Shown piece after piece: positions 1-7,259 of a stretch of 33,463 bases of DNA. A program made the translations under genes and the position numbers. The stretch's first letter is position 1, and each line of letters begins with the position of its first letter. The notes under the pieces are model-generated. The model had not been told where the DNA came from. It was given only the letters and a program-made list of their open reading frames with translations, and made no database searches. Source of the stretch: an uncultured Clostridium sp. (lineage in GTDB: Bacteria; Bacillota; Clostridia; TANB77; CAG-508); NCBI GenBank assembly GCA_946500265.1, contig CAMMVE010000016.1:1-33463 (forward strand). The letters run 5' to 3'.

Positions 1-8
1 ACTGACAT
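1..8 (-). CDS. 5' end of a divergent leftward gene (partial)
   Basis: Only the first two codons and part of a third (ATG TCA GT) of a minus-strand gene are in the window, starting at base 8. What makes it credible is a strong ribosome binding site, AGGAGGTGA on the minus strand (bases 15-23), placed just upstream of the ATG, and a good minus-strand promoter at 110-138. Product unknown. Its position opposite the cargo operon, with a shared palindromic operator between them, would fit a regulator gene, but that is inference from layout only. Confidence 0.6.
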
Positions 9-56
9 AATTATCACCTCCTATTCGCATTAGTTAAATAAATTTAAGGTTTTATA

Positions 57-85
57 TTGACTTTTTTTATTTAACTATGTATAAT
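57..85 (+). promoter_or_regulatory. Sigma-A promoter of the cargo operon
   Basis: TTGACT (57-62), 17-base spacer, TATAAT (80-85). It lies 127 bases upstream of the ATG at 212 and is directly followed by the palindrome at 86-97, so a protein bound there would cover the start of transcription. Confidence 0.75.
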
Positions 86-97
86 CTTGTTAACAAG
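86..97. promoter_or_regulatory. Palindromic operator, copy 1
   Basis: CTTGTTAACAAG is a perfect 12-base palindrome immediately after the rightward -10 box. Its 11-base core TTGTTAACAAG recurs exactly at 192-202 and I did not see it elsewhere in the window. Inference: binding site of the regulator of this divergent locus. Confidence 0.6.
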
Positions 98-109
98 TTT
101 ATTGACTGT

Positions 110-138
110 ATTTTAATTGCTAATTTTATGTAAGTCAA
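110..138 (-). promoter_or_regulatory. Sigma-A promoter for the leftward gene
   Basis: On the minus strand TTGACT (138-133), 17-base spacer, TAAAAT (115-110). The palindrome at 86-97 lies 13-24 bases downstream of this -10 box, near the expected start of transcription, so one operator could control both divergent promoters. Confidence 0.65.
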
Positions 139-191
139 TATGTTAAATTGATAAATGATATAAATTAGCAACATTTATTATTCTTTTGTAA

Positions 192-202
192 TTGTTAACA
201 AG
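192..202. promoter_or_regulatory. Palindromic operator, copy 2, abutting the RBS
   Basis: TTGTTAACAAG repeats the 86-97 site and runs into the AAGGAGG ribosome binding site of the gene starting at 212. The two sites are 105 bases centre to centre, about ten helical turns, which would suit looping between two bound dimers (inference). Confidence 0.55.
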
Positions 203-211
203 GAGGCTTAT

Positions 212-1423
212 ATGAAGTTTGATATTGTGTCTACAATTTATTATATGAAATTGAGTATCTCAAACAATAAAGAATTTTTTACAAGAGATTCTTTTAGTAT
301 TGTATATGCATCATATAATAAAGATAATGACTCATACACAATACTAAAAGAAAAAGATGACTTTAAAACTAAAAAAGAATATAAAAAATATCTTTCTAAC
401 TATTCTAATAGTCTTTGTAAATTATATAAATCTGATTTTGTTAGCGAAGCAAATGAATTAGGAACTCTTTTATTAAAATTTGTAAATTATGATTTTACTG
501 ATTTTAATTGCTTTATAGAGTTTGTACGTGAATATGGAATACCAGGAATAGACTTTTATGATGTTAACAAAGGACCTAGCAACCCATTTAATAAATATAT
601 CAATTTAAATATTACTAATGATAAAAAAAATATTTTTTTAACTGAAAATGATTTTATTATAGTCTGCAAAAAAATTTTTGAAAAACGAAAGAAAATTCTA
701 ATAAAATATCAATCTGAATTTAAGAAATTAATTAATTTTATAAATAACCTATCAAATTTAGATTATTTAAATGATTTTTCTATTGCTGATAGATTTTATA
801 TCTATAAATATGCGGATTATGATTATATTGATTTATATTTAGAATTAAGTCAATTTATTACTCTTTCGTACGATATAGAGCCCATAAAGAATCTAACACC
901 TTCTTCTTTATGCCATGCCAAAAATAGTCTTGAAGAAAATGCAAAAATTATTGCAAAAGAATTAAAAAGTGATTCTAAAAAGTATGATAATGACATTTAC
1001 CTATCTTTCAGCTTTAACTGCCATACAATTGAGACTGCTTGTTTTATAACTCTTTTAGAGTTAATAAAAAATGATACTCCAATATATGTATGTAAAAATT
1101 GTGGTAAATACTTTATTCCTTCTTCAAAAAAAAATACACTATATTGCAATAATATATATGAACACGGTAAAACATGCCAAGAAATTGGAGCAATGATAAC
1201 TTACAATGATAAATTAAAAAAAAATGAAGTAACTGCTTTATACAGAAAAACTTTATCTGCGAAAAAGATGTTAGCAAATAGAAATCCTGATATTCCAATG
1301 TATTTAGAAAAATATGAAAAGTGGAAAGAAGAAGCAAATATATTTAAACAAGATATTAAAAATGGATTAAAGACTGAAGAACAATTTAAGCAATGGCTTG
1401 AAGAAACTAGAAAAAAATATTAA
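212..1423 (+). CDS. Uncharacterised zinc-cluster protein (DUF6076-like)
   Basis: A 403-residue protein of unknown function, first gene of the cargo operon, with RBS AAGGAGG seven bases before the ATG. Residues 1-280 are rich in Lys, Asn, Tyr and Phe and show no motif I recognise. Near the C-terminus are four cysteines, C294-x2-C297-x14-C312-x9-C322, in the context VCKNCGKYFIP ... YCNN ... GKTC, a probable zinc-binding treble, followed by a charged helical tail (330-403). The pattern recalls the family called DUF6076, seen in Clostridia; this is from memory of the motif. No signal peptide or membrane segment, so probably cytoplasmic. The next gene starts 17 bases after the stop. Confidence 0.75.
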   Translation: MKFDIVSTIYYMKLSISNNKEFFTRDSFSIVYASYNKDNDSYTILKEKDDFKTKKEYKKYLSNYSNSLCKLYKSDFVSEANELGTLLLKFVNYDFTDFNCFIEFVREYGIPGIDFYDVNKGPSNPFNKYINLNITNDKKNIFLTENDFIIVCKKIFEKRKKILIKYQSEFKKLINFINNLSNLDYLNDFSIADRFYIYKYADYDYIDLYLELSQFITLSYDIEPIKNLTPSSLCHAKNSLEENAKIIAKELKSDSKKYDNDIYLSFSFNCHTIETACFITLLELIKNDTPIYVCKNCGKYFIPSSKKNTLYCNNIYEHGKTCQEIGAMITYNDKLKKNEVTALYRKTLSAKKMLANRNPDIPMYLEKYEKWKEEANIFKQDIKNGLKTEEQFKQWLEETRKKY

Positions 1424-1439
1424 TTATTGGAGGATTACA

Positions 1440-1919
1440 ATGATTATAGAATATGATTCAATTTATGATGAACAAATTAAAGACTTGTTAGTAGAATTGC
1501 AAAACTATTTAATTGATATAGATAATTGGCACACGCAGATATTGCTTTCTGAATATAGAGAAAATATGTTCAAAATTGATAAACAAAAAGTAATGCAGCA
1601 AAATGGTAAAATTTATTTATCTATAGAAAATAACATTCTTATAGGTCTAATTATAGGAATAGTTGAAGAAAAGGATGACATTGACAAATTAACAAATGAT
1701 TGTGCTAAAACAGGTGCTATACTCGAATTAGTAGTAAGGAATGATGCACGTGGACAAGGAGTTGGAAAAAATTTATTAGAAAAAATGGAAGAATACTTTA
1801 AAAGTATTAATTGTAAAAGAATCAATATTGAAGTCTTTGGTCCAAATAAAAAAGGATTAAATTTCTATGAAAAAAATGATTATATTATTAGAGATATGAT
1901 TGTTTCTAAACAAATATAG
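1440..1919 (+). CDS. GNAT-family N-acetyltransferase (1)
   Basis: A 159-residue acetyltransferase that would move an acetyl group from acetyl-CoA to an unknown amine. The acetyl-CoA pyrophosphate loop is visible as R104-G-Q-G107-V-G109 in the context VVRNDARGQGVGKNLLEKME, and the C-terminal part has the usual GLNFYEKNDY segment. An upstream in-frame start at 1398 overlaps the previous gene and has no RBS; ATG 1440 is preceded by TTGGAGGATT at the right distance. Second gene of the cargo operon. Substrate unknown: the family includes antibiotic-, polyamine- and protein-modifying enzymes. Confidence 0.88.
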   Translation: MIIEYDSIYDEQIKDLLVELQNYLIDIDNWHTQILLSEYRENMFKIDKQKVMQQNGKIYLSIENNILIGLIIGIVEEKDDIDKLTNDCAKTGAILELVVRNDARGQGVGKNLLEKMEEYFKSINCKRINIEVFGPNKKGLNFYEKNDYIIRDMIVSKQI

Positions 1920-1929
1920 GAGGTATCAT

Positions 1930-2343
1930 ATGAATATACAGTTAGATTACTCTTTTTCTATTAATGAATTTTTAGAAATGGTAAAGTCTGTGGGTTGGAA
2001 AACATATTCTAAGTTACAAGTTGAAAAAGCTTTAAAAAATACTATGTATATGGTAAAAGCTACTGTTGATGGAAAACTAGCTGGCATAGGTAGAGTAGTT
2101 GGTGATTATAGCATTGTTTGTGTTTTAACAGACATTTGTGTAAAACCAGAATTTCAAGGACATGGAATCGGTTTAAAAATTACAAACGAATTAAAAAGAT
2201 TAATTGAAACAAATGTAAACGAAGGAGAAAAAATGCAAATAGAATTAACTCCTACTGCTGGAAATGAAGCTTTCTATGAAAAAGCTGGTTTTAAATATAA
2301 GCCAGACAAAATTACTGGTATGTATTTATGGATAAAAAAATAA
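1930..2343 (+). CDS. GNAT-family N-acetyltransferase (2)
   Basis: A 137-residue GNAT protein, not a close copy of its neighbour. The acetyl-CoA loop reads Q76-G77-H78-G79-I80-G81 after the beta-4 strand VLTDICVKPEF, and the C-terminal motif is AFYEKAGFKYKP. The start is placed at ATG 1930, six bases after an AGGAGGT site formed by the end of the previous gene; the longer in-frame start at 1900 would overlap that gene. Spacing of ten bases to the previous stop indicates translational coupling in one operon. Substrate unknown. Confidence 0.88.
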   Translation: MNIQLDYSFSINEFLEMVKSVGWKTYSKLQVEKALKNTMYMVKATVDGKLAGIGRVVGDYSIVCVLTDICVKPEFQGHGIGLKITNELKRLIETNVNEGEKMQIELTPTAGNEAFYEKAGFKYKPDKITGMYLWIKK

Positions 2344-2354
2344 ATTGAAAGAAG

Positions 2355-3065
2355 ATGGTAACTTTGATACATAAAATGAAATTAAAAGAAAGTCCATTTG
2401 AAAGAATTAAAAATGGCACTAAAACAATAGAATTTAGACTGTATGATGAAAAGAGAAGTAAAATTAAAATAGGTGATCAAATTGAATTTTCTAAATTACC
2501 TGATTTAAAAGAAACTATCCTCGTAAATGTATTAGATTTATATAAAGATAGCACATTTGAAAGCTTATTTAAAAAATTGTTTCATGATAAAGAAGAAATA
2601 AAGAGGAAAACATCCTCTATGTATCAATATTATAACCCTGTTGAAGAAAAACAATATGGTGTTGTTGGAATAAAAATATCTTTAATTAGTAATGGATTTA
2701 GATATATATATAATAAGCTGGTTAGAGATATAATTCCTGAAAACATAGATAGTGAACCAGGTAGAAAAAGTAAATATAGAATTCTCGATGATAAGGAATA
2801 TTTATCTGAATTAAACAAAAAAGTTATAGAAGAAGCAAATGAATTTATTGAAGAAAATAGCATTGAAGAACTAGGTGATTTATTGGAAGTTATATATGCT
2901 ATAATGAAATTGAAAGGTTACAAAATGGATGAAGTATATAAAGTTATGAAATATAAATCAGATAAAAAAGGAGCTTTTAACGATAAAATCTATTTAGAAT
3001 ATGTTGATGAAGAAAAAAGAAATTTAGAGGAAGAAAAAGAATTAAATAAAGAATTTAGAAAATAA
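2355..3065 (+). CDS. ASCH domain - MazG-like pyrophosphohydrolase fusion
   Basis: A 236-residue two-domain protein. Residues 7-110 look like an ASCH domain, an RNA- or nucleoside-binding PUA-like fold, from the start IHKMKLKESPFERIKNGTKT and the segment EFRLYDEKRSKIKIGDQIEF. Residues 117-200 look like the MazG/phosphoribosyl-ATP-pyrophosphohydrolase fold: YNKLVRDIIPENI, then the metal-binding pairs E160-x2-E163 and E172-x2-D175 in IEEANEFIEE ... EELGDLLEVIYAI. Inference: recognises and hydrolyses an unusual nucleoside triphosphate, or couples RNA/nucleoside sensing to nucleotide hydrolysis. The ATG is 12 bases after the previous stop, with only a weak purine-rich RBS (GAAAGAAG), suggesting coupled translation. 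Confidence 0.8.
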   Translation: MVTLIHKMKLKESPFERIKNGTKTIEFRLYDEKRSKIKIGDQIEFSKLPDLKETILVNVLDLYKDSTFESLFKKLFHDKEEIKRKTSSMYQYYNPVEEKQYGVVGIKISLISNGFRYIYNKLVRDIIPENIDSEPGRKSKYRILDDKEYLSELNKKVIEEANEFIEENSIEELGDLLEVIYAIMKLKGYKMDEVYKVMKYKSDKKGAFNDKIYLEYVDEEKRNLEEEKELNKEFRK

Positions 3066-3085
3066 AAATAATACAGGAGCTGAAT

Positions 3086-3511
3086 ATGAGAAAGTTAAAT
3101 TTAATAGTTGTGTTTAATACAGATTTAAGCAAAGGACTTTTCTGCATTAGAGCTAAAGAGCCATATAAGGGAAAATATAATTTTGTTGGTGGAAAAGTTG
3201 AAGAAGGTGAATCTAATGATGAAGCAGCATATAGAGAATTATTTGAAGAAACAGGAATAAGTAAAAACGATATTGAATTAGACCATTTTATGGATTTAAA
3301 TTATTTTAAATATGGAAATAATCTACAAGTATATTATGGAATTTTAAAGCAAAATGTGAAATTGGTTGAAGAAAAAAACAAACTAGTATGGATTGTACTT
3401 GATAAGAAATTGCTAGACAATGATAAATTTGGAGGAAATTATAATATTCCTCACATAATAACACAAATAAAAGTATTCTTAGAAAATGGAATAGGACTTG
3501 GAAAATACTAG
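3086..3511 (+). CDS. Nudix hydrolase (1), MutT/8-oxo-dGTPase type
   Basis: A 141-residue hydrolase cleaving a nucleoside diphosphate linked to another moiety. The Nudix box is perfect: G36-x5-E42-x7-R50-E51-x2-E54-E55-x-G57-I58 in GGKVEEGESNDEAAYRELFE. The N-terminus (LNLIVVFN...LFCIRAKEPYKGKYNFVGG) resembles the MutT/8-oxo-dGTP diphosphatase group. RBS CAGGAG precedes the ATG. Follows the MazG-like gene by 20 bases, so two different nucleotide-cleaving enzymes are made from the same transcript. Substrate not determinable from sequence. Confidence 0.88.
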   Translation: MRKLNLIVVFNTDLSKGLFCIRAKEPYKGKYNFVGGKVEEGESNDEAAYRELFEETGISKNDIELDHFMDLNYFKYGNNLQVYYGILKQNVKLVEEKNKLVWIVLDKKLLDNDKFGGNYNIPHIITQIKVFLENGIGLGKY

Positions 3512-3550
3512 AATTTAAATGTAAAAAATTATAAAAGGAAGGTTAATTTT

Positions 3551-3973
3551 ATGAACAAATTCAAAGAAATAAGACCAATAGTTTTGGGTCTTGCGATAAA
3601 AAATGACAAATTACTCGTTAGTGAAGGGTATGACCATTCAAAAAATCAAACTTTTTACAGATGTTTAGGTGGAGGAATTGAATTTTTAGAAAAAAGTACT
3701 GATGCGTTAAAAAGAGAATTTTTAGAGGAAATTAATACTAATATTATAATAAAAAACTTTTTAGGAATTTCTGAAAATATATTTACTTATGAAGGTAAAA
3801 ATGCTCATGAATTAGTTTTATACTATAAAATTGATTTAGCAGATAAAGATTATAAAGATGAATACATAGTTAATGATGATAATGGACAGAGCAAAGCTAC
3901 CTGGATTAATATTAATGACTTTAAAAATGGTAATAAGATATTATATCCTGAAGAAGTTTTTAAATATCTTTAA
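3551..3973 (+). CDS. Nudix hydrolase (2)
   Basis: A 140-residue Nudix protein distinct from its neighbour. Box: G41-x5-E47-x7-R55-E56-x2-E59-E60, with the metal-binding REFLEE core intact but the usual x-G-U tail replaced by I-N-T, a mild departure from consensus. The start RPIVLGLAIKNDKLLVSEG and the ending EEVFKYL resemble small Nudix proteins carried with acetyltransferases and resistance genes. RBS AAGGAAGG lies upstream. Last of the cargo genes before the integrase. Confidence 0.85.
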   Translation: MNKFKEIRPIVLGLAIKNDKLLVSEGYDHSKNQTFYRCLGGGIEFLEKSTDALKREFLEEINTNIIIKNFLGISENIFTYEGKNAHELVLYYKIDLADKDYKDEYIVNDDNGQSKATWININDFKNGNKILYPEEVFKYL

Positions 3974-4030
3974 TTAAATTTATATAAAAATCCTTGCCAT
4001 AGTTATACTTGAAAGGAGGTGAAAAAAGTA

Positions 4031-5206
4031 ATGGCAGGGTATCTTGAAAAGAGAGGCAAACACTCATGGAGATTAATTGTATCACATGGCTTTGACAGTT
4101 ATGGAAATAGAATTAGGTACACCAAAAGCATCAAAGCAAATAGTAGACGTGAGGCAGATAAAGAACTTGTAAATTTTGTTTATGAAATTGAAAACGGTAT
4201 TGTTTTACAAAACTCTTCAATGACATTTAAAGAATTTACAGATTTATGGTCTAAAAATTACGGTTCAAAAGAATTAGCTCCAAAAACTTATGAAAGATAT
4301 AAAGGAATGTTAAACACTCGAATTATTCCCTACTTTGGACATTTTAAATTGTCTAATATAAAACCAACTCACATTATGAATTTCTATGATTATCTTTCAA
4401 AAGATCATCAGTTAAAAAGATGTAAAAATAATAATGGAAAAACCGTAATGAAAAGTCTATCATCTAAAACAATACTTGAGCATCATCGTTTACTACATGC
4501 TATGTTGCAAAATGCAGTATATTGGCAAATAATACCTTATAATCCAGCAGATAGAGTCAAACCACCTAAACACCAAAGACCTCAAATCAAATATTATGAT
4601 GATATTCAATGTAAACAATTATTAGAAGCTTTAGAACATGAAGAAATTAAATTTCAAACTATTGTAATTTTAACATTGTTTACTGGTATGCGTAGAGGCG
4701 AAGTATTGGGCTTAGAATGGTCGGATATCGATTTTGATAATGGATTTGTACATATTACTAAGGCAAGCCAATATACATCTGAAAAAGGCATTTTCGTAAA
4801 AAATCCTAAAACACAAAGTTCAATTAGAGAAGTTGGAATTCCTGATATAGTTATCAATATTCTAAAAAAATACAGAACTTGGTATGAAGCTGAAAAAGAA
4901 AAATGTGGTAACTTATGGATTAACTCTAATAGGCTATTTGTTACATGGAATGGAAGTCCTATGCATCCTGATACAGTTACAGATTGGTTTCGTTCTTTTA
5001 TTGAAAAGAATAATTTGCCAAAAATTACTTTCCATGGTCTTAGGCACACAAATGCTACTTTGCTTATATCTAAAAATGTAGATGTGGCTGTTGTAGCATC
5101 AAGATTAGGGCATGCTCAAATAACTACTACCTTAAACTTCTATGTACATCCAGTACAATCACATAATAAAGAAGCAGGTCAAGTTTTAGAGAAATTGCTC
5201 GTATAA
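4031..5206 (+). CDS. Tyrosine recombinase / integrase
   Basis: A 391-residue site-specific recombinase of the phage/conjugative-element type. Domain order: an N-terminal arm-binding domain (about 1-60, KRGKHSWRLIVSHGFDSYGN), a SAM-like core-binding domain (about 65-175, from MTFKEFTDLWSK), and the catalytic domain with R221 (TGMRRGE), H335-x2-R338 (FHGLRHT), H361 (LGHAQITT) and nucleophile Y371 (NFYVHP). All key residues are present, so it is probably active. Start: GTG at 4019 falls inside the AAAGGAGGT ribosome binding site, so ATG 4031, eleven bases after AGGAGG, is preferred. Same strand as the cargo genes and 57 bases from them; in such elements the attachment site usually lies beside the integrase. 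Confidence 0.93.
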   Translation: MAGYLEKRGKHSWRLIVSHGFDSYGNRIRYTKSIKANSRREADKELVNFVYEIENGIVLQNSSMTFKEFTDLWSKNYGSKELAPKTYERYKGMLNTRIIPYFGHFKLSNIKPTHIMNFYDYLSKDHQLKRCKNNNGKTVMKSLSSKTILEHHRLLHAMLQNAVYWQIIPYNPADRVKPPKHQRPQIKYYDDIQCKQLLEALEHEEIKFQTIVILTLFTGMRRGEVLGLEWSDIDFDNGFVHITKASQYTSEKGIFVKNPKTQSSIREVGIPDIVINILKKYRTWYEAEKEKCGNLWINSNRLFVTWNGSPMHPDTVTDWFRSFIEKNNLPKITFHGLRHTNATLLISKNVDVAVVASRLGHAQITTTLNFYVHPVQSHNKEAGQVLEKLLV

Positions 5207-5240
5207 ATCATTATAGAAATCTATGATTTTATATAATGAT
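5207..5240 (+). terminator. Hairpin after the integrase gene
   Basis: ATCATTATA (5207-5215) pairs with TATAATGAT (5232-5240), a perfect 9-base stem with a 16-base loop starting right after the stop codon. There is no clear T tract, so termination is not certain. Confidence 0.4.
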
Positions 5241-5663
5241 TGTATCAATAAAAACTCTTTTCAAAATTCTCAAAAATTACTTTTTGAATTTTAAATTTTA
5301 TATAAATTAGCAATGCTTAAATATGCTATTTATTGCATAAAAATGAGGGGACTGTCCCCAAATTGTCCCCACTTTTATATTTTATATTAATTATATTCAA
5401 ATTAAATTTCTTTCAATCCATTGCTACTGTAAGTTTAAATCATTTTAGTGTTTCACCTATTCATAGTAGATTTCAACGGGTTATGAGTAATAAAATTTTT
5501 TATATGTATTCTTTTTAATTTCACTATATTTTTATTTACTTTTATGCTTAACATATTAATCAAAAAAAATTTAGATGTAATTACTGGCAATTATCTTCAA
5601 ATTTGCTATTTATGCATCAATGCACCCTCAATAAAAATTTTTTCTTTTAAAATTATAATCTCC
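5241..5663. other. Gene-free junction between integrase and restriction locus
   Basis: No convincing gene. Two items stand out. First, GGGGACTGTCCCC (5347-5359) is a 13-base palindrome followed by another GTCCCC (5365-5370), G+C-rich in very AT-rich surroundings. Second, CGGGTTATGAG (5477-5487) on the plus strand is CTCATAACCCG on the minus strand, an 11-base match to the anticodon arm of initiator tRNA-Met; anticodon loops are known integrase targets, so this could be an attachment-site remnant (weak inference). No partner copy is visible in the window. Confidence 0.35.
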
Positions 5664-6758
5664 TTATAAATTTATAATATTTCTATTCCCCTTTATAGCA
5701 TCAAAAGCTTTAAAGTGTGAAATCGCATTTTCCTTTACACTTTTCATAAATGTATCTATATATTCGTAGTTTATACATCCATTTTTCTTTACCGGTAAAC
5801 AAATCGAAAAGTCAGTTTTTATATGTCTATTCAATTCATCAACAAAAGCTTTATAATGTGTTTGACCTTCTTTAAAAATAATTGTAGCTATAAATTGTTT
5901 AGTATTAAATGACATATCAAATTTTGGAATAAGTATTACTACATTCTGACTTGTATAGAAAGGCTTTTCTTGTACAAAACATGCTCCTAAATAAGCTCCT
6001 CCTAGAACTAATGTTAAATTTCCAGCACTATATGGTTTATAATTTTTTATTTCGTCAACACAACTTGTAACTCCATTATTAATGCTTGACCTTCCAACAA
6101 AGTTAATTGTAGGATTATCAAACCTCATAGCTATTTTGTCTAATTTTGTTCCTGCATCAATTTCAAATATATCATATAAGTGAAATCTTTTCCAACTAGA
6201 TGTGTCAAATTCCTTTTGAACATATTTGTTATTAAATATATTTATTATAGACTTAGACATCTTACTTTTTAGCCTCTTAATATATGCTTCCATAAATTGG
6301 AAATCCAATTCATTTGTACTATTAATCGGTAATTTTAATACCATTCTACTAGCAGCTTCTCTTGTAAATTTGTTTACGTAATTATAATTTAAATCAATCG
6401 CTCTATTTTTAAAAACAGTTACAAAAAATAAATATGAATATTGGTTCCAGCAATCTTTATATTTTCCTATTGGATACATCCCTTGTACATGTGGATATCC
6501 AACAAAAGGTTTTTTGTGATAAAAAATTGAATCAGAACTTGTAGTATCACTAAAAGTTATAATATTGCCCTTCTCAGTATTTGGTTGATTAGTATATCCT
6601 CCTACACCATTATTAAAACTTGAATTAACAATAACTTCATTGCATCCATTATTTTCCATTAATATACTATTGTTCATTTTATATGCCTTTGTCGGGTGAA
6701 TATCAAATAATTCTCCCACAACAAACCCTCCCCATTTTGTAGTATCAATTTTGTTCAT
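5664..6758 (-). CDS. Restriction-modification specificity (S) subunit, BcgIB-like
   Basis: A 364-residue DNA-specificity subunit. It has two half-repeats, each opening with the same pattern: DTTKWGGFVVGELFDIHPTK at about residue 5 and DTSSWKRFHLYDIFEIDAGT at about residue 190, marking two target-recognition domains that each read half of a bipartite DNA site. A helical spacer (LDFQFMEAYIKRLKSKM) sits between them. Length suits the S subunit of BcgI-type enzymes, which cut on both sides of their site. It overlaps the end of the methylase gene by 14 bases, so it was translated with it. The ORF is intact although its partner is broken. Confidence 0.85.
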   Translation of the reverse strand: MNKIDTTKWGGFVVGELFDIHPTKAYKMNNSILMENNGCNEVIVNSSFNNGVGGYTNQPNTEKGNIITFSDTTSSDSIFYHKKPFVGYPHVQGMYPIGKYKDCWNQYSYLFFVTVFKNRAIDLNYNYVNKFTREAASRMVLKLPINSTNELDFQFMEAYIKRLKSKMSKSIINIFNNKYVQKEFDTSSWKRFHLYDIFEIDAGTKLDKIAMRFDNPTINFVGRSSINNGVTSCVDEIKNYKPYSAGNLTLVLGGAYLGACFVQEKPFYTSQNVVILIPKFDMSFNTKQFIATIIFKEGQTHYKAFVDELNRHIKTDFSICLPVKKNGCINYEYIDTFMKSVKENAISHFKAFDAIKGNRNIINL

Positions 6759-7221
6759 TTTTCTTATCTCCGCCTTTTATGTTAATAACAATATCATTAC
6801 CTTTCATCTTAATATCACTTGAATACATCACTTTTTCAATTAAATTATCTGTAAATTCTTTTACATTAATTTTATTTTCGTACATAATATAATCCATTAC
6901 TGTTTTCGTAAAATCCTCTTCATATATTTCAAATGCTTTTTCAGGCATTTGATAACTTAAATGCTCTTTTGGATTAATCCATTGGATGCTATCATCTCCA
7001 CTTTGTTTATGAATAACATCTACATATTTATTTTCTATCTCCTGCCACCTATCTTTTATATCATGTCTTCCTTGATTTTTTACTGTTTCTAAACCATCAT
7101 CTTCAATGTAACAGCCAAAAATTTCTCTTCCATTTTGAGGTACTCCCGCTTCAAAAACAAAAATAGATGTAGTAATTCCTTCTGAAAAGACTTTTTCTGG
7201 TAATTTAATAATTTTTTGCAA
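6745..7221 (-). CDS. C-terminal fragment of the RM subunit
   Basis: The 158-residue 3' piece, starting RLQKIIKLPEKVFSEGITTSIFVFEAG in the ancestral frame, where the segment VFSEGITTSIFVFEAG is the conserved methylase C-terminal strand pair. The apparent start at 7221 is a TTG codon for the Leu of HRLQK with no convincing RBS. Its end overlaps the S-subunit start by 14 bases. Confidence 0.6.
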   Translation of the reverse strand: MQKIIKLPEKVFSEGITTSIFVFEAGVPQNGREIFGCYIEDDGLETVKNQGRHDIKDRWQEIENKYVDVIHKQSGDDSIQWINPKEHLSYQMPEKAFEIYEEDFTKTVMDYIMYENKINVKEFTDNLIEKVMYSSDIKMKGNDIVINIKGGDKKNEQN

Positions 7222-7259
7222 TCGATGCTTCTTTAAAATTAAATCGCTTTTATCTTTTT

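Noticed and set aside
5333-5518. 61-codon plus-strand ORF after the integrase
   Set aside because: No RBS, and it runs through the GGGGACTGTCCCC palindrome; composition looks random.
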